A stretch of 64,000 nucleotides of DNA from positions 1 through 64,000 of the forward strand of contig NZ_BALM01000001.1 of assembly GCF_000614975.1 (NCBI RefSeq). Reading direction: 5' to 3'. The translations under genes and the position numbers were made by a program. Positions within the stretch are counted from its first letter, which is position 1, and every line of letters starts with the position of its first letter. The notes under the pieces were generated by a model. That model made no database searches. It was not told the origin of the DNA and saw only the letters and a list, made by a program, of their open reading frames with translations. Shown piece by piece: positions 50,906 through 61,121 of the stretch. The DNA is from Shewanella marina JCM 15074 (GTDB lineage: Bacteria; Pseudomonadota; Gammaproteobacteria; Enterobacterales; Shewanellaceae).

Positions 50906-53135
50906 TAAAGTTATGGGTGAAAGCTTGACCAATGGATAGACTATTACTGTGCAGTGCTCGTTTTAAGGCTACCTCTGCATTGTCGATTAGTTGTGTGAAA
51001 GTTTGCTGATGATTGTATGACGTTATACCAATATGGATACCTTCACCTAACCCATTATTTTTTAGCTGTTCTACGTTAGTGCTGGCAAATAGATAAGCTT
51101 GATTACCATTGGTTTCAGGTAACAATAAAATAATTTTGCCGAGTTTGTAGTGGCACATTTGATAGTGCTTAGGTAACTCTCGTAAAATTTGCATTTCAAC
51201 TTTTAATTGATGGTTTTCAAGTTGTTCGACATCACTAATATGGCTCAGCATCCCTTCAGGAGATATATCTATTATCATTAAGCTACAGTTTTGTTTTTGA
51301 ACTTGATTATATGAATCAAAATAATATTCTAGTTCGCGAACATTCAGTAAAATAGAGGTACGGTGCGGTATGACTGCATGTCGATCAAATAATGTTGGCT
51401 GTTGAATAATCGTTTCAAGCGTAGCAATCATGTAGCTGATTTCATTTTCACTATTATTGATCGCTTTTAAGGTCATATGTAAGCAGAGACTATTATTTGT
51501 ATGTAAGTTTGAAAATAGCTGCCCTTGCCAAGTACCTTTCATTATGACCTGCTCACAAATTCTTGGCCACGTACTGCTAATATCATCATTTAACTGAAGA
51601 ATAGAACTGATCATTGTGTTTGAGCCGCTATTTAATAGTTCATCAAACTTTGGGTTTGTTTTTATGATTTTACCATCTGGCTGAATGATGAGTGTTGCAA
51701 CGGCACAATCATTTAGAATCTCACTTAAATAAGCTTGGTACTGAATCACACTCTGTTCACTAATATCAGTGAGACTCAGAATGTAATAAGGTTGCTCGAC
51801 ATAGGTCTCTGCCCGTTTTAAGTCCGCTTGTAATTTTTTTCCACCATAGAGGCTTAAATCTATTAGACCTTGCCAATGATGGTTATTACTTATTTGCGAC
51901 ATAATGTCGGCATATATCGCATCATCTAATTGTAAACTTGTCTGGAATTTACGCTCAAGTAAGCTCTCAAGACTCGTATTGAACAAGGATAGAGCCGCTT
52001 TATTGGCGCTTAAAACCCTAAAATCCTCATTCAGTAATAGGCTGGGCAAATTACGATCAAATAAGTTATTAGCAAGGTATAAACTTTTTTCGCGAGAGCG
52101 TTGCTGTAGTCGGTATAAGTGGCATAACAATAGCAAAACAATACCCATCAGTGTTGCCATAAAAGAAAACACAATTAGTAGGTAGCGCCAGAATGAAAAG
52201 TAGTCACTAATTACCGAGTTAGGCACATAGGATAAAAGATAGTAGTCACTTGAATTTAAACTATCTTCATTCAGTTTAATTTTTATATAAATATAGGTCG
52301 CGTGTTGACCATGCATTTGACCATAACTACTGCGCTTCATTTTGCGCCATAATTGAGGATTAATTTGTTTTAAATTTGTACCTAATTGCTGTGGTAGCTT
52401 ACCTTGAGTATTGATACTCAGTCGATTTGCATACAAGGCTCCCTCAGCATTGAAGAGCATAACCGCTGATGCCTTGTTCGGTAATGCTGGGTTGATATCT
52501 TCTAAGATTTTATTCACAGAGAAATAATTAACAAAATACCCTTGAAATTGATCCTGCTTATTTTTAATGACGGCGATATCATACATAACGGGTTCAAGCC
52601 GGCCATCGATTGGGAATAGTTCTATCGGTGAGGTATAGCGACTTATACCAACACTATTCATTTTTTTATTGATTAAGTGTGGTGGTAAAGTTAGCTGCTC
52701 AATTGCAAAACCTGTTTTAAAAATAAAATCGCCATTTTGTGAAAAAAGTGAAATACCGATTATCTCATTAAAATTAGAGACTATTTTAGCCCAGGTATGA
52801 TTGAGTTTTGTTAATGATGGTTCGCTTTTTTCTTCAATGAATTGCTTAATAATCTCGGCATCAGAAAATAAATTAGTTCGGTACTGATAGGTACTTGAGG
52901 TGTTGGTAAACACAGAACCCAGTACTTGCAGTTCACTGTAACGCTTATTAGCCCATTCTCGTTGTAATTGACGTTCACCAATATTAATTAATACCGCCGT
53001 CAGCACAAACATACAAAAAACAAGTGTAATTAATTGGCTTGCAAGTGCAATGAGTCGCTGTTTTGACCAATGCAGTCCCTGCGCTGTGATAAGTAATGCC
53101 TGAGATTTTTGAATAATGCGTTGACGGTTTAACAT
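50895..53135 (-). CDS. Membrane sensor with PAS-like domains and degenerate GGDEF domain
   Basis: A 746-residue protein. A membrane helix (about 29-51), a large periplasmic sensor region of the Cache type (about 52-310) and a second helix (about 312-338) come first. Two PAS-like regions follow (near 355-460 and 475-590). The C-terminal domain has GGDEF-family features: LMIIDISPEG in place of LxxxDxDxFK, then LGKIILLLPE where the GGDEF site should be, and a final DNAEVALKRA. The signature loop is lost, so diguanylate cyclase activity is unlikely. It may bind c-di-GMP or signal by interaction. No adjacent partner is obvious. Confidence 0.75.
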   Translation of the reverse strand: MLNRQRIIQKSQALLITAQGLHWSKQRLIALASQLITLVFCMFVLTAVLINIGERQLQREWANKRYSELQVLGSVFTNTSSTYQYRTNLFSDAEIIKQFIEEKSEPSLTKLNHTWAKIVSNFNEIIGISLFSQNGDFIFKTGFAIEQLTLPPHLINKKMNSVGISRYTSPIELFPIDGRLEPVMYDIAVIKNKQDQFQGYFVNYFSVNKILEDINPALPNKASAVMLFNAEGALYANRLSINTQGKLPQQLGTNLKQINPQLWRKMKRSSYGQMHGQHATYIYIKIKLNEDSLNSSDYYLLSYVPNSVISDYFSFWRYLLIVFSFMATLMGIVLLLLCHLYRLQQRSREKSLYLANNLFDRNLPSLLLNEDFRVLSANKAALSLFNTSLESLLERKFQTSLQLDDAIYADIMSQISNNHHWQGLIDLSLYGGKKLQADLKRAETYVEQPYYILSLTDISEQSVIQYQAYLSEILNDCAVATLIIQPDGKIIKTNPKFDELLNSGSNTMISSILQLNDDISSTWPRICEQVIMKGTWQGQLFSNLHTNNSLCLHMTLKAINNSENEISYMIATLETIIQQPTLFDRHAVIPHRTSILLNVRELEYYFDSYNQVQKQNCSLMIIDISPEGMLSHISDVEQLENHQLKVEMQILRELPKHYQMCHYKLGKIILLLPETNGNQAYLFASTNVEQLKNNGLGEGIHIGITSYNHQQTFTQLIDNAEVALKRALHSNSLSIGQAFTHNFITK

Positions 53136-53241
53136 ATGTATAAAATTAAGTTGACCACTTCGACGCGGATGTTAACACGTAAGCCTTAATTCAAATATAA
53201 ATTGTTATCTTTTTTGATGACTAGTTCGCAAGTTTTGCAGC

Positions 53242-53849
53242 TTAGCCTAGCGCGCCTAATATCCGATGTTTAAAGTTAGCATTCGCTTGATTAACAATTA
53301 ACTTACAACGCTCGATGTTAACGCCCTCTAACCCATCAATGGCTGATACTGAGACTTGAGAGATAAATTGTGGTGCTAATTTAATAAATTCATTAACGGC
53401 TTGGTATGAGCCTTTTAGTTTTGGTCGGCAATGTTGTAAGTATGCCGCTTCTGTATCGGCATTAAGTGAAATGGATAAACTGTCAACGTAGGGTGCTAAT
53501 TCTGGCAATATATTACGGCGATGGAACAAGTTACCTAAGCATCGGTGTTAACTCTGACTTGACCACCTCTGCTTTTAATTTCTTTGGCGACCTCAAGTAA
53601 GGTGGTTAAGTTGAGTGTTGGTTCACCATATCCACAAAAAACATACTGTTCAAATTGGCTAACGTCACCGAGTAACGGGATGATTTCTGCCGCTTTGGGT
53701 TGGTGATCTAAGGCTAATTGATATTGATGGATCTGCTTACTGCCATTGTGTTTAGGGCAAAATACACACTGTAAAGTACAGCGGCCAGTGATATTGAGGT
53801 AGCGACTTTGACGAATATCATAAACAAGGGTGGCAGTAGTGTGAGTCAT
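53242..53849 (-). CDS. TatD-associated radical SAM protein, frameshifted
   Basis: About 202 residues after repair. The radical SAM [4Fe-4S] motif CTLQCVFC is near residue 23. YVFCGYGEPTLNLTTLLEV near residue 70 is the GGEP-type SAM-binding strand. The length and LYLNITGRC-like start match the small TatD-linked radical SAM family. As given the frame stops after VRVNTDA. One extra C on the plus strand at 53540 (CC) restores NTDGLGNLFHRRNILPELA and the second half. No tatD gene is adjacent here. The reaction catalysed is unknown. Confidence 0.82.
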
Positions 53850-53963
53850 TGCTAATTATATAAACAGGAAATATTAATCATAGTCTACCGCACTGACTGA
53901 TTGATACTGTGAATCAGGTCATATCCCCCAGTTTCTTAACAATTAGCCTTTGTATAAAAGGTT

Positions 53964-53987
53964 AAAACCGCCATTAGTGGCGGTTTT
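53964..53987 (-). terminator. Terminator of the RND efflux operon
   Basis: Stem AAAACCGCCA / TGGCGGTTTT with loop TTAG, lying 19 bp past the stop of the RND gene. The flanking T tract is short. Confidence 0.75.
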
Positions 53988-54005
53988 AGTTAGTCATAAT
54001 AATGA

Positions 54006-57000
54006 TTAGATGGTTTTTGTATCATGAGCAGGTCGCCACCACCAGTTGAAGAATCTACTGCCTATTTGTTTGAGGTCATTAAGTATAATGTAAAGAATAG
54101 GCACTAGAATTAAGGTCACTACAGTTGAGAATAAAATACCGAAAGCAAGTGATGTTGCCATCGGGATAACAATCTGAGCCTGTAGGCTTTTCTCTAACAT
54201 AATGGGGGCTAAGCCCACAAAAGTGGTTAATGAGGTTAAAATAATTGCTCTAAATCGCATACAGCCGGAATTAATTGCAGCCTCTTTTAGTGATTGTCCT
54301 TCTAAGCGAGCTTTATTGACAAAATCAACTAATACTAAGGAGTCGTTTACCACAACCCCGGCTAAGGCGACTATGCCACATAGACTGAGAATACTCATGG
54401 ATAAGCCTAAAACTAAGTGACCAATAATTGCACCAATGATACCAAACGGAATGACAGACATAATGATTAACGGTTGGCTGTATGATTTTAGCGGCACTGC
54501 CATCAAAGCGTAAATAGTGAATAGGGCGAAGAAGAACCCCTGAGCTAAGCTAATCATCGTTGCCGCTTCCTCTGCACTGCCACCATCTAGTACGCTCGAT
54601 ACTGTTGGGTATTTCTGTAGTAACTGAGGTAGAAAATTCTGTTCAATCTCTTTAGTCACTTTAGATGGCTCAGCCACTTCTTTGTTGATATCAGCACTGA
54701 CGTTAATTGAACGCTGTCCATCAACACGAGTAATTGAAGCAAATGAGTCACCTATATCCATGGTAGCCACACTTGAGAAAGGTAACGCGTTACCATTTGG
54801 GGTACGAATAAGCATGTTCTCAAGATGACCAATAGTACGGCGTTGCTCCAATGGATAGCGAACCATCACTTTTATCTCTTCTTTATTTCGCAGAATACGT
54901 TGCGCTTCGTAGCCATAAAAGCCATAGCGGACTTGCATCGCTAAATCAGATAAGGTGAGGCCAAGAGACTCTGCTTCTGGCAGAATATGTAGCTTAATTT
55001 CTTGACTACCTGAAGAGAAATTATCAGTTACATCAATGACTCCACCATAGGTTTTTAGGTGCTGTTTTAACTCATTAGACGCTAATGCTAATGCATCTAG
55101 ATCGTCAGATGTTAATCTAAAGCCAATATCACCACCGCTATTACTATTGGTACTGGCTTCCATCTCTAACTTTTTGACCGCCACTAGCTCAGGTAACTGA
55201 TCGCGCCATGCTTCAGCAATTGCCTTACCGTCAACTTCTCTATTTTCGCTCTTAGTGAGCTCGGCCATAATAAAGGCCGAGGTACGAGAGTCCATATTGA
55301 TAAAGCTATGTTTTACTACCGGTGCGCCATACTTATCTTCCATTTGCGCATTCATATCGTACAGTGCCTGTTCAATCTGTTTAACAGTATTGAGGGTGTT
55401 GGTTTCAGCACTACCTTCATCCATGCTAAGTTCAATTTGAACATAGTCAGATGGTACATCAGGGAAGAATACCCAACGTACTTGACCACTCACAACCAGT
55501 GCGATGGCTAAAATTAAGGTGCCAATAAAGATGGCGACGACGGTATAGCGTTGTTTGATACAGCCTGTAAGAAAAGCACGATATTGGTAATCAATAAAAT
55601 ATTGTAGTTTATTATTTAACCCAATTTTAAGGCGTGAAAAAATATTAGGATTAGCACTCGGTTTTGTCGGTTTCATATGTGCTAAATGCGCAGGAAGGAT
55701 CAGCTTTGATTCAATTAATGAAAAGATGAGACAAAGTACCACGACCATACCAATTGATTTCCAAATCACTCCTTGTACACCTGAGACCATTAACATTGGT
55801 GTAAATGCTGCAATAGTAGTCAGTACTCCAAAAGTGGCTGGCATCGCTACTCGTTTAGCACCGCGGATAACATTTTCAATGGAGTGACCATGTTTTTCGA
55901 TTTCGCTATGGGCACTTTCGCCAATCACAATCGCATCATCAACCACTATCCCGAGTACCAAGATAAAGCCAAATAGACTGATAATATTGATCGACATTGA
56001 AATAGGATCAACGGGTAACAGCATCATGGTACCCATGAAGCAGATGGGTAAGCCCATCATGACCCAGAAGGCTAATTTTAGTTCTAAGAAGATCGCTAGA
56101 ATGATGAATACCAATAATGCCCCATAAAACATATTGGATAGCATCATATTAAGACGCCCCTCAAGGTAGTGGGTCATATCTCCCCAAGTATCGACTTTTA
56201 TGGAGCTTGGAAGCGTACTTCTTATGTCATCAACATATTGATTTACTTCTTTTGAAATGGCTAATGCATTTTGGTCATCAATACTGATAATTTGTAGCAG
56301 TGCAGAGGGTTTTCCGTTGAAGCGGGTATATTCTAAACGTTCTTCAAAAGCATCCTTAATATTGGCCACTTGTGATAGCAAGATTCGGCTGCCATCGGTA
56401 GCTGTAGCGACGACAATGTTAGCAAATTCATCGCCCGTGTATGCTTGGCCATTGGTGCGTAATAAAATATCGCCATTGTCCCCACGTATTGAACCGCCGG
56501 GTAAGTTTATTGATGAGTTTTTTACGGCATTAGCCACTTGTGAAAAGGTTAGTTTATATTCTCGCAATTTATCTTCTGATAATTCAATTGCTATTTCATA
56601 ATCTCGAACCCCCACAACTTCGGCGCGGGACACGCTTGGTAGCGCCGTAATGCCATCTCGAATTTTTTTAGCAAATTCTTTCATTTGGGCTTCGGTCATA
56701 TCGCCATAAACGGCAACCCAAAGTACATTGGTTTGAGGCTCAATTTGGTAAATATCCGGCTTTTCAATATCAGCGGGGAAAGTGGAAATAGCATCAATTC
56801 TTAGCTTGGCTTTATCAAGTACATCTTGTGGTTCATAGTCATCATCAACTTCAATGGTGACAGAGCCAACACCTTCCTGCGCGACTGAGGTGATCTTTTT
56901 AATGCCACTAATATCTTTAAGTGACTCCTCAATTTTAATGTTAATCCCTTCTTCAATCTCTTCGGGCGCAGCGCCTGGATAGCCTACAGAAATACGAAGG

Positions 57001-57143
57001 TAATTTAATTCAAAGCGAGGAAAAACCTCTTTATTGATGATGAAGCTGCTAAACAAGCCACCTGCTAATAAAATGAACATTAATAAATTAGCTGCAACGC
57101 TGTTGTGGGCAAACCAAGCAATTATTCCTTTATTGGTATCCAT
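54006..57143 (-). CDS. RND-family efflux transporter permease
   Basis: A 1045-residue inner-membrane pump of the AcrB/MexB superfamily, with 12 expected helices and two large periplasmic loops. The opening NSVAANLLMFILLAGGLFS, PGAAPEEIEEGINIKIEESL near residue 54 and GFILVLGIVVDDAIVIGESA near residue 395 carry the typical paired aspartates of TM4. VVNDSLVLVDFVNKAR lies near residue 940. The substrate is unknown. The gene overlaps the stop of the adaptor gene by one base (TAATG). No TolC-like outer-membrane gene is adjacent, so it likely uses a TolC encoded elsewhere. Confidence 0.93.
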   Translation of the reverse strand: MDTNKGIIAWFAHNSVAANLLMFILLAGGLFSSFIINKEVFPRFELNYLRISVGYPGAAPEEIEEGINIKIEESLKDISGIKKITSVAQEGVGSVTIEVDDDYEPQDVLDKAKLRIDAISTFPADIEKPDIYQIEPQTNVLWVAVYGDMTEAQMKEFAKKIRDGITALPSVSRAEVVGVRDYEIAIELSEDKLREYKLTFSQVANAVKNSSINLPGGSIRGDNGDILLRTNGQAYTGDEFANIVVATATDGSRILLSQVANIKDAFEERLEYTRFNGKPSALLQIISIDDQNALAISKEVNQYVDDIRSTLPSSIKVDTWGDMTHYLEGRLNMMLSNMFYGALLVFIILAIFLELKLAFWVMMGLPICFMGTMMLLPVDPISMSINIISLFGFILVLGIVVDDAIVIGESAHSEIEKHGHSIENVIRGAKRVAMPATFGVLTTIAAFTPMLMVSGVQGVIWKSIGMVVVLCLIFSLIESKLILPAHLAHMKPTKPSANPNIFSRLKIGLNNKLQYFIDYQYRAFLTGCIKQRYTVVAIFIGTLILAIALVVSGQVRWVFFPDVPSDYVQIELSMDEGSAETNTLNTVKQIEQALYDMNAQMEDKYGAPVVKHSFINMDSRTSAFIMAELTKSENREVDGKAIAEAWRDQLPELVAVKKLEMEASTNSNSGGDIGFRLTSDDLDALALASNELKQHLKTYGGVIDVTDNFSSGSQEIKLHILPEAESLGLTLSDLAMQVRYGFYGYEAQRILRNKEEIKVMVRYPLEQRRTIGHLENMLIRTPNGNALPFSSVATMDIGDSFASITRVDGQRSINVSADINKEVAEPSKVTKEIEQNFLPQLLQKYPTVSSVLDGGSAEEAATMISLAQGFFFALFTIYALMAVPLKSYSQPLIIMSVIPFGIIGAIIGHLVLGLSMSILSLCGIVALAGVVVNDSLVLVDFVNKARLEGQSLKEAAINSGCMRFRAIILTSLTTFVGLAPIMLEKSLQAQIVIPMATSLAFGILFSTVVTLILVPILYIILNDLKQIGSRFFNWWWRPAHDTKTI

Positions 57144-58321
57144 TACTGTGCTCCTGCATTGGCAATGGCTGTTTTAGGCTTAGTTTGCTCTCCTGCCACA
57201 ATGACCTCTTGGCCGGTGCTCATATTATTTAATAAGGTGATCGAGATTTGTTCATTAGGTTGGATACTTTGCTGGATATAGGCGTGTTTTTGATCGCTAC
57301 GTACAACATTTACCGTACGCATCTCAATGACATTGTTTTTGACTATTGCCACTTGGTTATTTTTAACGAGGTGGCGGGGGAGTTTGACGATATTTTCAAA
57401 CTCTCGGCCATGAATACTCGCGTTAACAAAAGTACCATATTTTAGCGGAAGCACTGATTTTTTGGTGACTAACTGGTACGGGTCATTAATTTCAGCGACC
57501 AAATAAACCATACGGTTAGTATCATCAATAATCCCTTCACTACGTACAATATTAGCTTGCCATGTCATATCTTTGCCTGCTAATTGCGCAGTTAATTCAA
57601 CCTCAGTGTTTGGGTTTTCAATTGACTCTAAATAAGCAAGTTCGTTGTTATTAAGGGGTAATCTCACTTCAGCAATACTGGTGCCATACAGCTCACCTAA
57701 GGTAGTGCCCATGGTGATATATTGGCCTAGATCGACCATACGACTTTTAATTATGCCATCAATAGGTGCGCGAATAACGGTGCGATCTAGATTGCGTTGG
57801 GCTCGAGCTAACGTCGCTTGCGCATATTTAACATTGGCTTGTTCTTTTTTAAGTTGTGGTACGCGTAAACCTAATTCGGGAGCAGGGCCACTTTGAAAAT
57901 CTTGCCACTCTTTTTTAGCTACTTCGCCTAATGCTATCTCTTCATCCAGATTGGCTTGAGCTTGGGCAAGAGATGCTTGTGCTTGGCTTAAGTCCGCTTG
58001 ATAGTCTGCAGGTTCAATACGGGCGAGCACTTGACCTTTTTTAACCATGCCACCGGCCACAAACACATCGGCAAGCTCTAACAGACGGCCTTGTACTTCG
58101 GTCACTAGTTGGGTTTTGTATTTAGGGCTGACTACACCATATGAGGCCAGTTGAACCGACAAATTACTTGGGTTAGCACTAATGATATCGACAATTGGGC
58201 GGGTATCAGGTTCTGGCTTTTTCTCTGGCTCTTTTTTACTACTAACTAATAACATTGCCAAACCAACAGAGACGGCAATAATGATGAGGGGGATTAAAAT
58301 TCTTCTTAGTAGTATCGGCAT
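57143..58321 (-). CDS. RND efflux periplasmic adaptor subunit (membrane fusion protein)
   Basis: A 392-residue HlyD/AcrA-family protein with an N-terminal membrane anchor (about residues 9-26, no lipobox) followed by KKEPEKKPEPD. The lipoyl halves appear as KGQVLARIEPADYQADLSQA near residue 95 and DRTVIRAPIDGIIKSRMVDLG near residue 180, with an alanine/glutamine-rich coiled coil between them. It bridges the RND pump and an outer-membrane channel. It is the first gene of the two-gene efflux operon. Confidence 0.92.
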   Translation of the reverse strand: MPILLRRILIPLIIIAVSVGLAMLLVSSKKEPEKKPEPDTRPIVDIISANPSNLSVQLASYGVVSPKYKTQLVTEVQGRLLELADVFVAGGMVKKGQVLARIEPADYQADLSQAQASLAQAQANLDEEIALGEVAKKEWQDFQSGPAPELGLRVPQLKKEQANVKYAQATLARAQRNLDRTVIRAPIDGIIKSRMVDLGQYITMGTTLGELYGTSIAEVRLPLNNNELAYLESIENPNTEVELTAQLAGKDMTWQANIVRSEGIIDDTNRMVYLVAEINDPYQLVTKKSVLPLKYGTFVNASIHGREFENIVKLPRHLVKNNQVAIVKNNVIEMRTVNVVRSDQKHAYIQQSIQPNEQISITLLNNMSTGQEVIVAGEQTKPKTAIANAGAQ

Positions 58322-58420
58322 AGTGGCTTGCTATATAGCTATTGAATAATAACCGTAATTTAGCAGAGGCTATGTAAGCAGGATATGACTTTATGTAATA
58401 AAAATGTTTCAAGGTGTATC

Positions 58421-58447
58421 AAAAAAGGAGCCGGAGCTCCTTTTTTT
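58421..58447. terminator. Terminator of srmB (bidirectional form)
   Basis: Stem AAAAAAGGAGC / GCTCCTTTTTT with a four-base loop, giving U runs in either direction. It lies 18 bp past the srmB stop. Confidence 0.85.
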
Positions 58448-58464
58448 ATAATTTCAAACGCATG

Positions 58465-59688
58465 TTATTTATTGCGTTTCTTCGCTTTACGCTTTTTAGT
58501 CGCTGCACTGACTTTGACTTTTTTCTTAGTCGGCACTTTTGCTTCTTTGTTATTTGGACGTAAGCCTTCGATTGCGCGACGCTTTAGAGGCTGCTCAATA
58601 TAACGTTCAATTTTGCTCAGAATACGCATGTCATGGGCTTCAACCAATGAAATTGCAGTACCTTTAGCGCCCGCACGACCGGTACGGCCAATACGGTGAA
58701 CATATACGTCAGCAGAGTGCGGCATATCATAGTTGATAACGTGGGTGATATCATCGATATCAATACCACGTGCAGCAACGTCAGTTGCAAGTAATACGTT
58801 AACTTCGCCTTTAGTAAAGCGGCCTAACGCTTGGAAGCGACGTTTCTGCTCCATATCACCACGCATAAATGCACAAGCGATACCTTCATGCTGCAACATA
58901 CCGTCAAGGCTGCTTACTGCATCACGTGTTTTAACAAACACAATGGCACGTTTTACATCTTCTTGGCGTAATAAGTTACACAGTAATGCAAACTTATGTT
59001 CTTTATGGTCGGCTAAGTGGATCCACTGATGGATTTTAGCGCTTTCACTGCGTGGTGGCTCTGCTTCAACAGTGATTGGGTCGTTTAACAGCTCTTTTGC
59101 AAAGCGCTTAACGCCATTACCTTCAAGTGTTGCAGAGAACAACATGTTCTGTTTACGGCCTTGAGCTTCAATTGCAATCGTTTGTACGATGTTAGTAAAG
59201 CCCATATCAAGCATACGGTCAGCTTCGTCAATGACTAAGATTTCAACATCTTCAGCACTGAACTTTTGCTTTTCTAGGTATTCATGTAGACGACCTGGCG
59301 TCGCCACTAGAATATCAACATTGCCTTGCAATGCTTCTTCCTGCGGGCCATATGGCACACCACCAGTCACAATCGCAATATCCAAACCTAAGTCTGTTGC
59401 AAGGTGACATGCATAACGATGTACTTGGCTTGCAAGTTCACGTGTTGGGGTTAGCACTAATACACGTGCTTGACCTGGACGACGACGAGGGTAATCAATC
59501 AGATGCTGCAATGCAGGCAACAAAAAGCTGGCTGTTTTACCAGTTCCTGTTGGGGCCCGAGCCAAAATATCCCGCTGTTCCATTGCTAATGGAATGGTCT
59601 GTTGTTGGATAGTGGTCGGTGACTTATGTCCCATGGCTTTTAATGAATCTAGTAAACTAGGGTCAAGGTCGAAATCTTCAAATTGCAT
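58465..59688 (-). CDS. srmB: ATP-dependent RNA helicase SrmB
   Basis: A DEAD-box helicase acting in 50S ribosome assembly. The 407-residue product has the Q motif PTTIQQQTIP and Walker A APTGTGKT near residue 44. PTRELA, the DEAD box IDEADRMLDMGF near residue 153, SATLEG and HRIGRTGRAG follow in order. The C-terminus is a lysine/arginine-rich RNA-binding tail. LFSATLEG and the KIHQW segment match SrmB more closely than RhlE or DeaD. trmN6 lies next to it, as in E. coli, although here both genes are on the same strand. Confidence 0.92.
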   Translation of the reverse strand: MQFEDFDLDPSLLDSLKAMGHKSPTTIQQQTIPLAMEQRDILARAPTGTGKTASFLLPALQHLIDYPRRRPGQARVLVLTPTRELASQVHRYACHLATDLGLDIAIVTGGVPYGPQEEALQGNVDILVATPGRLHEYLEKQKFSAEDVEILVIDEADRMLDMGFTNIVQTIAIEAQGRKQNMLFSATLEGNGVKRFAKELLNDPITVEAEPPRSESAKIHQWIHLADHKEHKFALLCNLLRQEDVKRAIVFVKTRDAVSSLDGMLQHEGIACAFMRGDMEQKRRFQALGRFTKGEVNVLLATDVAARGIDIDDITHVINYDMPHSADVYVHRIGRTGRAGAKGTAISLVEAHDMRILSKIERYIEQPLKRRAIEGLRPNNKEAKVPTKKKVKVSAATKKRKAKKRNK

Positions 59689-59821
59689 TTAGCAGCATCC
59701 TATAAAATTAAGCGCAGCATTATATACGTAATTTTGTTAATTTGCTCAATTATCATCATTAATTGCGCAAACTTTATGCGAGTCAGTATTTATGGGGAGA
59801 TAAATTAAGCGCTAACTTACC

Positions 59822-60547
59822 TTATAGTTTGAGATAAAAGGCTTTTGTTAGCGCGATCATCTCGGGGCTATATTGACCGCCAGCCACACAGATATTTAAT
59901 GTTTGTGGCGCCATAACCTGACCGTTATCAGCCTCTGTTTGACGTAATGCTAATAAAACCCGTTGCGGCAGTTTTCCTATCACACTGACAACGTCTACTT
60001 GAGCATAGATTTGTAATGAGTTTTGCTCAAGTTGTTTTGTGAATGCGGCAAGGCTTTGGGTCGGTAAAATAACGCTGATGGTTCCATTTGCCGTCAGTAG
60101 TTTGGCCATAATTGATAATAACTGGCCGAAACTCAAATTATCCGTGTGTCTGGCTGTTGCTCGTTCCACCTTTTGCGATTGTGGTCCATTTTCAAAATAG
60201 GGTGGATTACAGATGATATGGTCAAATAAAGCGGAGTCTGAGGCTAAATAATGTTGGCAAAACTCATTAATATCAGCATGTTCTATGTTGAGTCTTGAAT
60301 GCCAAGGGCTTTGTTGAAAGTTCTTTTGGCAAGCTAATGCGGCAACCTCATCTAATTCAACCGCTGTAATATTAGCTGAGCTACGTTGAGCCGCCATTAA
60401 ACTTAATAGGCCTGAACCTGCGCCAATATCTAGAATCTGTTGTGCTTGGCTAAGATTCGCCCAAGCGCCCAATAAAACACCGTCGGTACTGACGGGCATA
60501 CCGCACCCATAATCATCAATATGAAACTGTTTAAAGGTAAATGCCAT
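59822..60547 (-). CDS. trmN6: tRNA1(Val) (adenine(37)-N6)-methyltransferase
   Basis: A SAM-dependent methyltransferase that makes m6A37 in tRNA-Val (YfiC family). The 241-residue product has FKQFHIDDYGCGMPVSTDGV at the start, the SAM motif LDIGAGSGLLSLMAAQR near residue 41 and the catalytic NPPYF in IICNPPYFENGPQS near residue 112. Adjacency to srmB matches the known conserved neighbourhood and supports the specific assignment. Confidence 0.93.
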   Translation of the reverse strand: MAFTFKQFHIDDYGCGMPVSTDGVLLGAWANLSQAQQILDIGAGSGLLSLMAAQRSSANITAVELDEVAALACQKNFQQSPWHSRLNIEHADINEFCQHYLASDSALFDHIICNPPYFENGPQSQKVERATARHTDNLSFGQLLSIMAKLLTANGTISVILPTQSLAAFTKQLEQNSLQIYAQVDVVSVIGKLPQRVLLALRQTEADNGQVMAPQTLNICVAGGQYSPEMIALTKAFYLKL

Positions 60548-61121
60548 GACGATATCAGTTGGAAAATAAAGCCTAGATTATACCTAAGACCAACTTGATT
60601 AAGAAATAGATATCACCTTGTTTGGGTATAAGGGGATATTGAATGGTCGCGTCCCTTGCTTGGGTCAACATCGATTTCAGGTTAGAAGAGTAGGATTTGG
60701 GCAAATAACAAGGCTCGCTGATTAACGGTAGGCTAATATTTAACCAAGCTGTCTATTGGTACGGTTTAGTGTTTTATTTGGTAAATCTGCAATTGTTTGG
60801 TTTATATGTGTTGAAAATCCAAATAAGGCCTGCTTACTGAGTTTATTTAATAAGCAACTATTGTTTAAAGTTATTATTTTTGGTATTAGTTCGTCCCGTA
60901 AACAAGGGTTATAGAACAGATTAAAGCAATTAAATCGTGAGTTTGAGATAAAATGGCTTTAAAATAGCCAAAAAAACTAATAAAACTCGCTAAAACAGCT
61001 TAAATTTGTAAAAACTTTCTGTAAAGTTTGATTTACAGTTGGCGAGATTAAGTTAAATAAGCTAGCGCTGATACATAAGCTAGCGTCATCATATTAAGAT
61101 TGAAAGAATGCGGAGTCGTAA
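60548..61121. other. Intergenic region between trmN6 and brnQ with an 11-bp direct repeat
   Basis: The 574 bp are A+T-rich with no credible gene. The sequence ATAAGCTAGCG occurs twice, at 61057-61067 and 61075-61085, an 18-bp period. The second copy ends 37 bp before the brnQ start, so it could be a regulator site. Both divergent promoters must be here. Confidence 0.45.
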
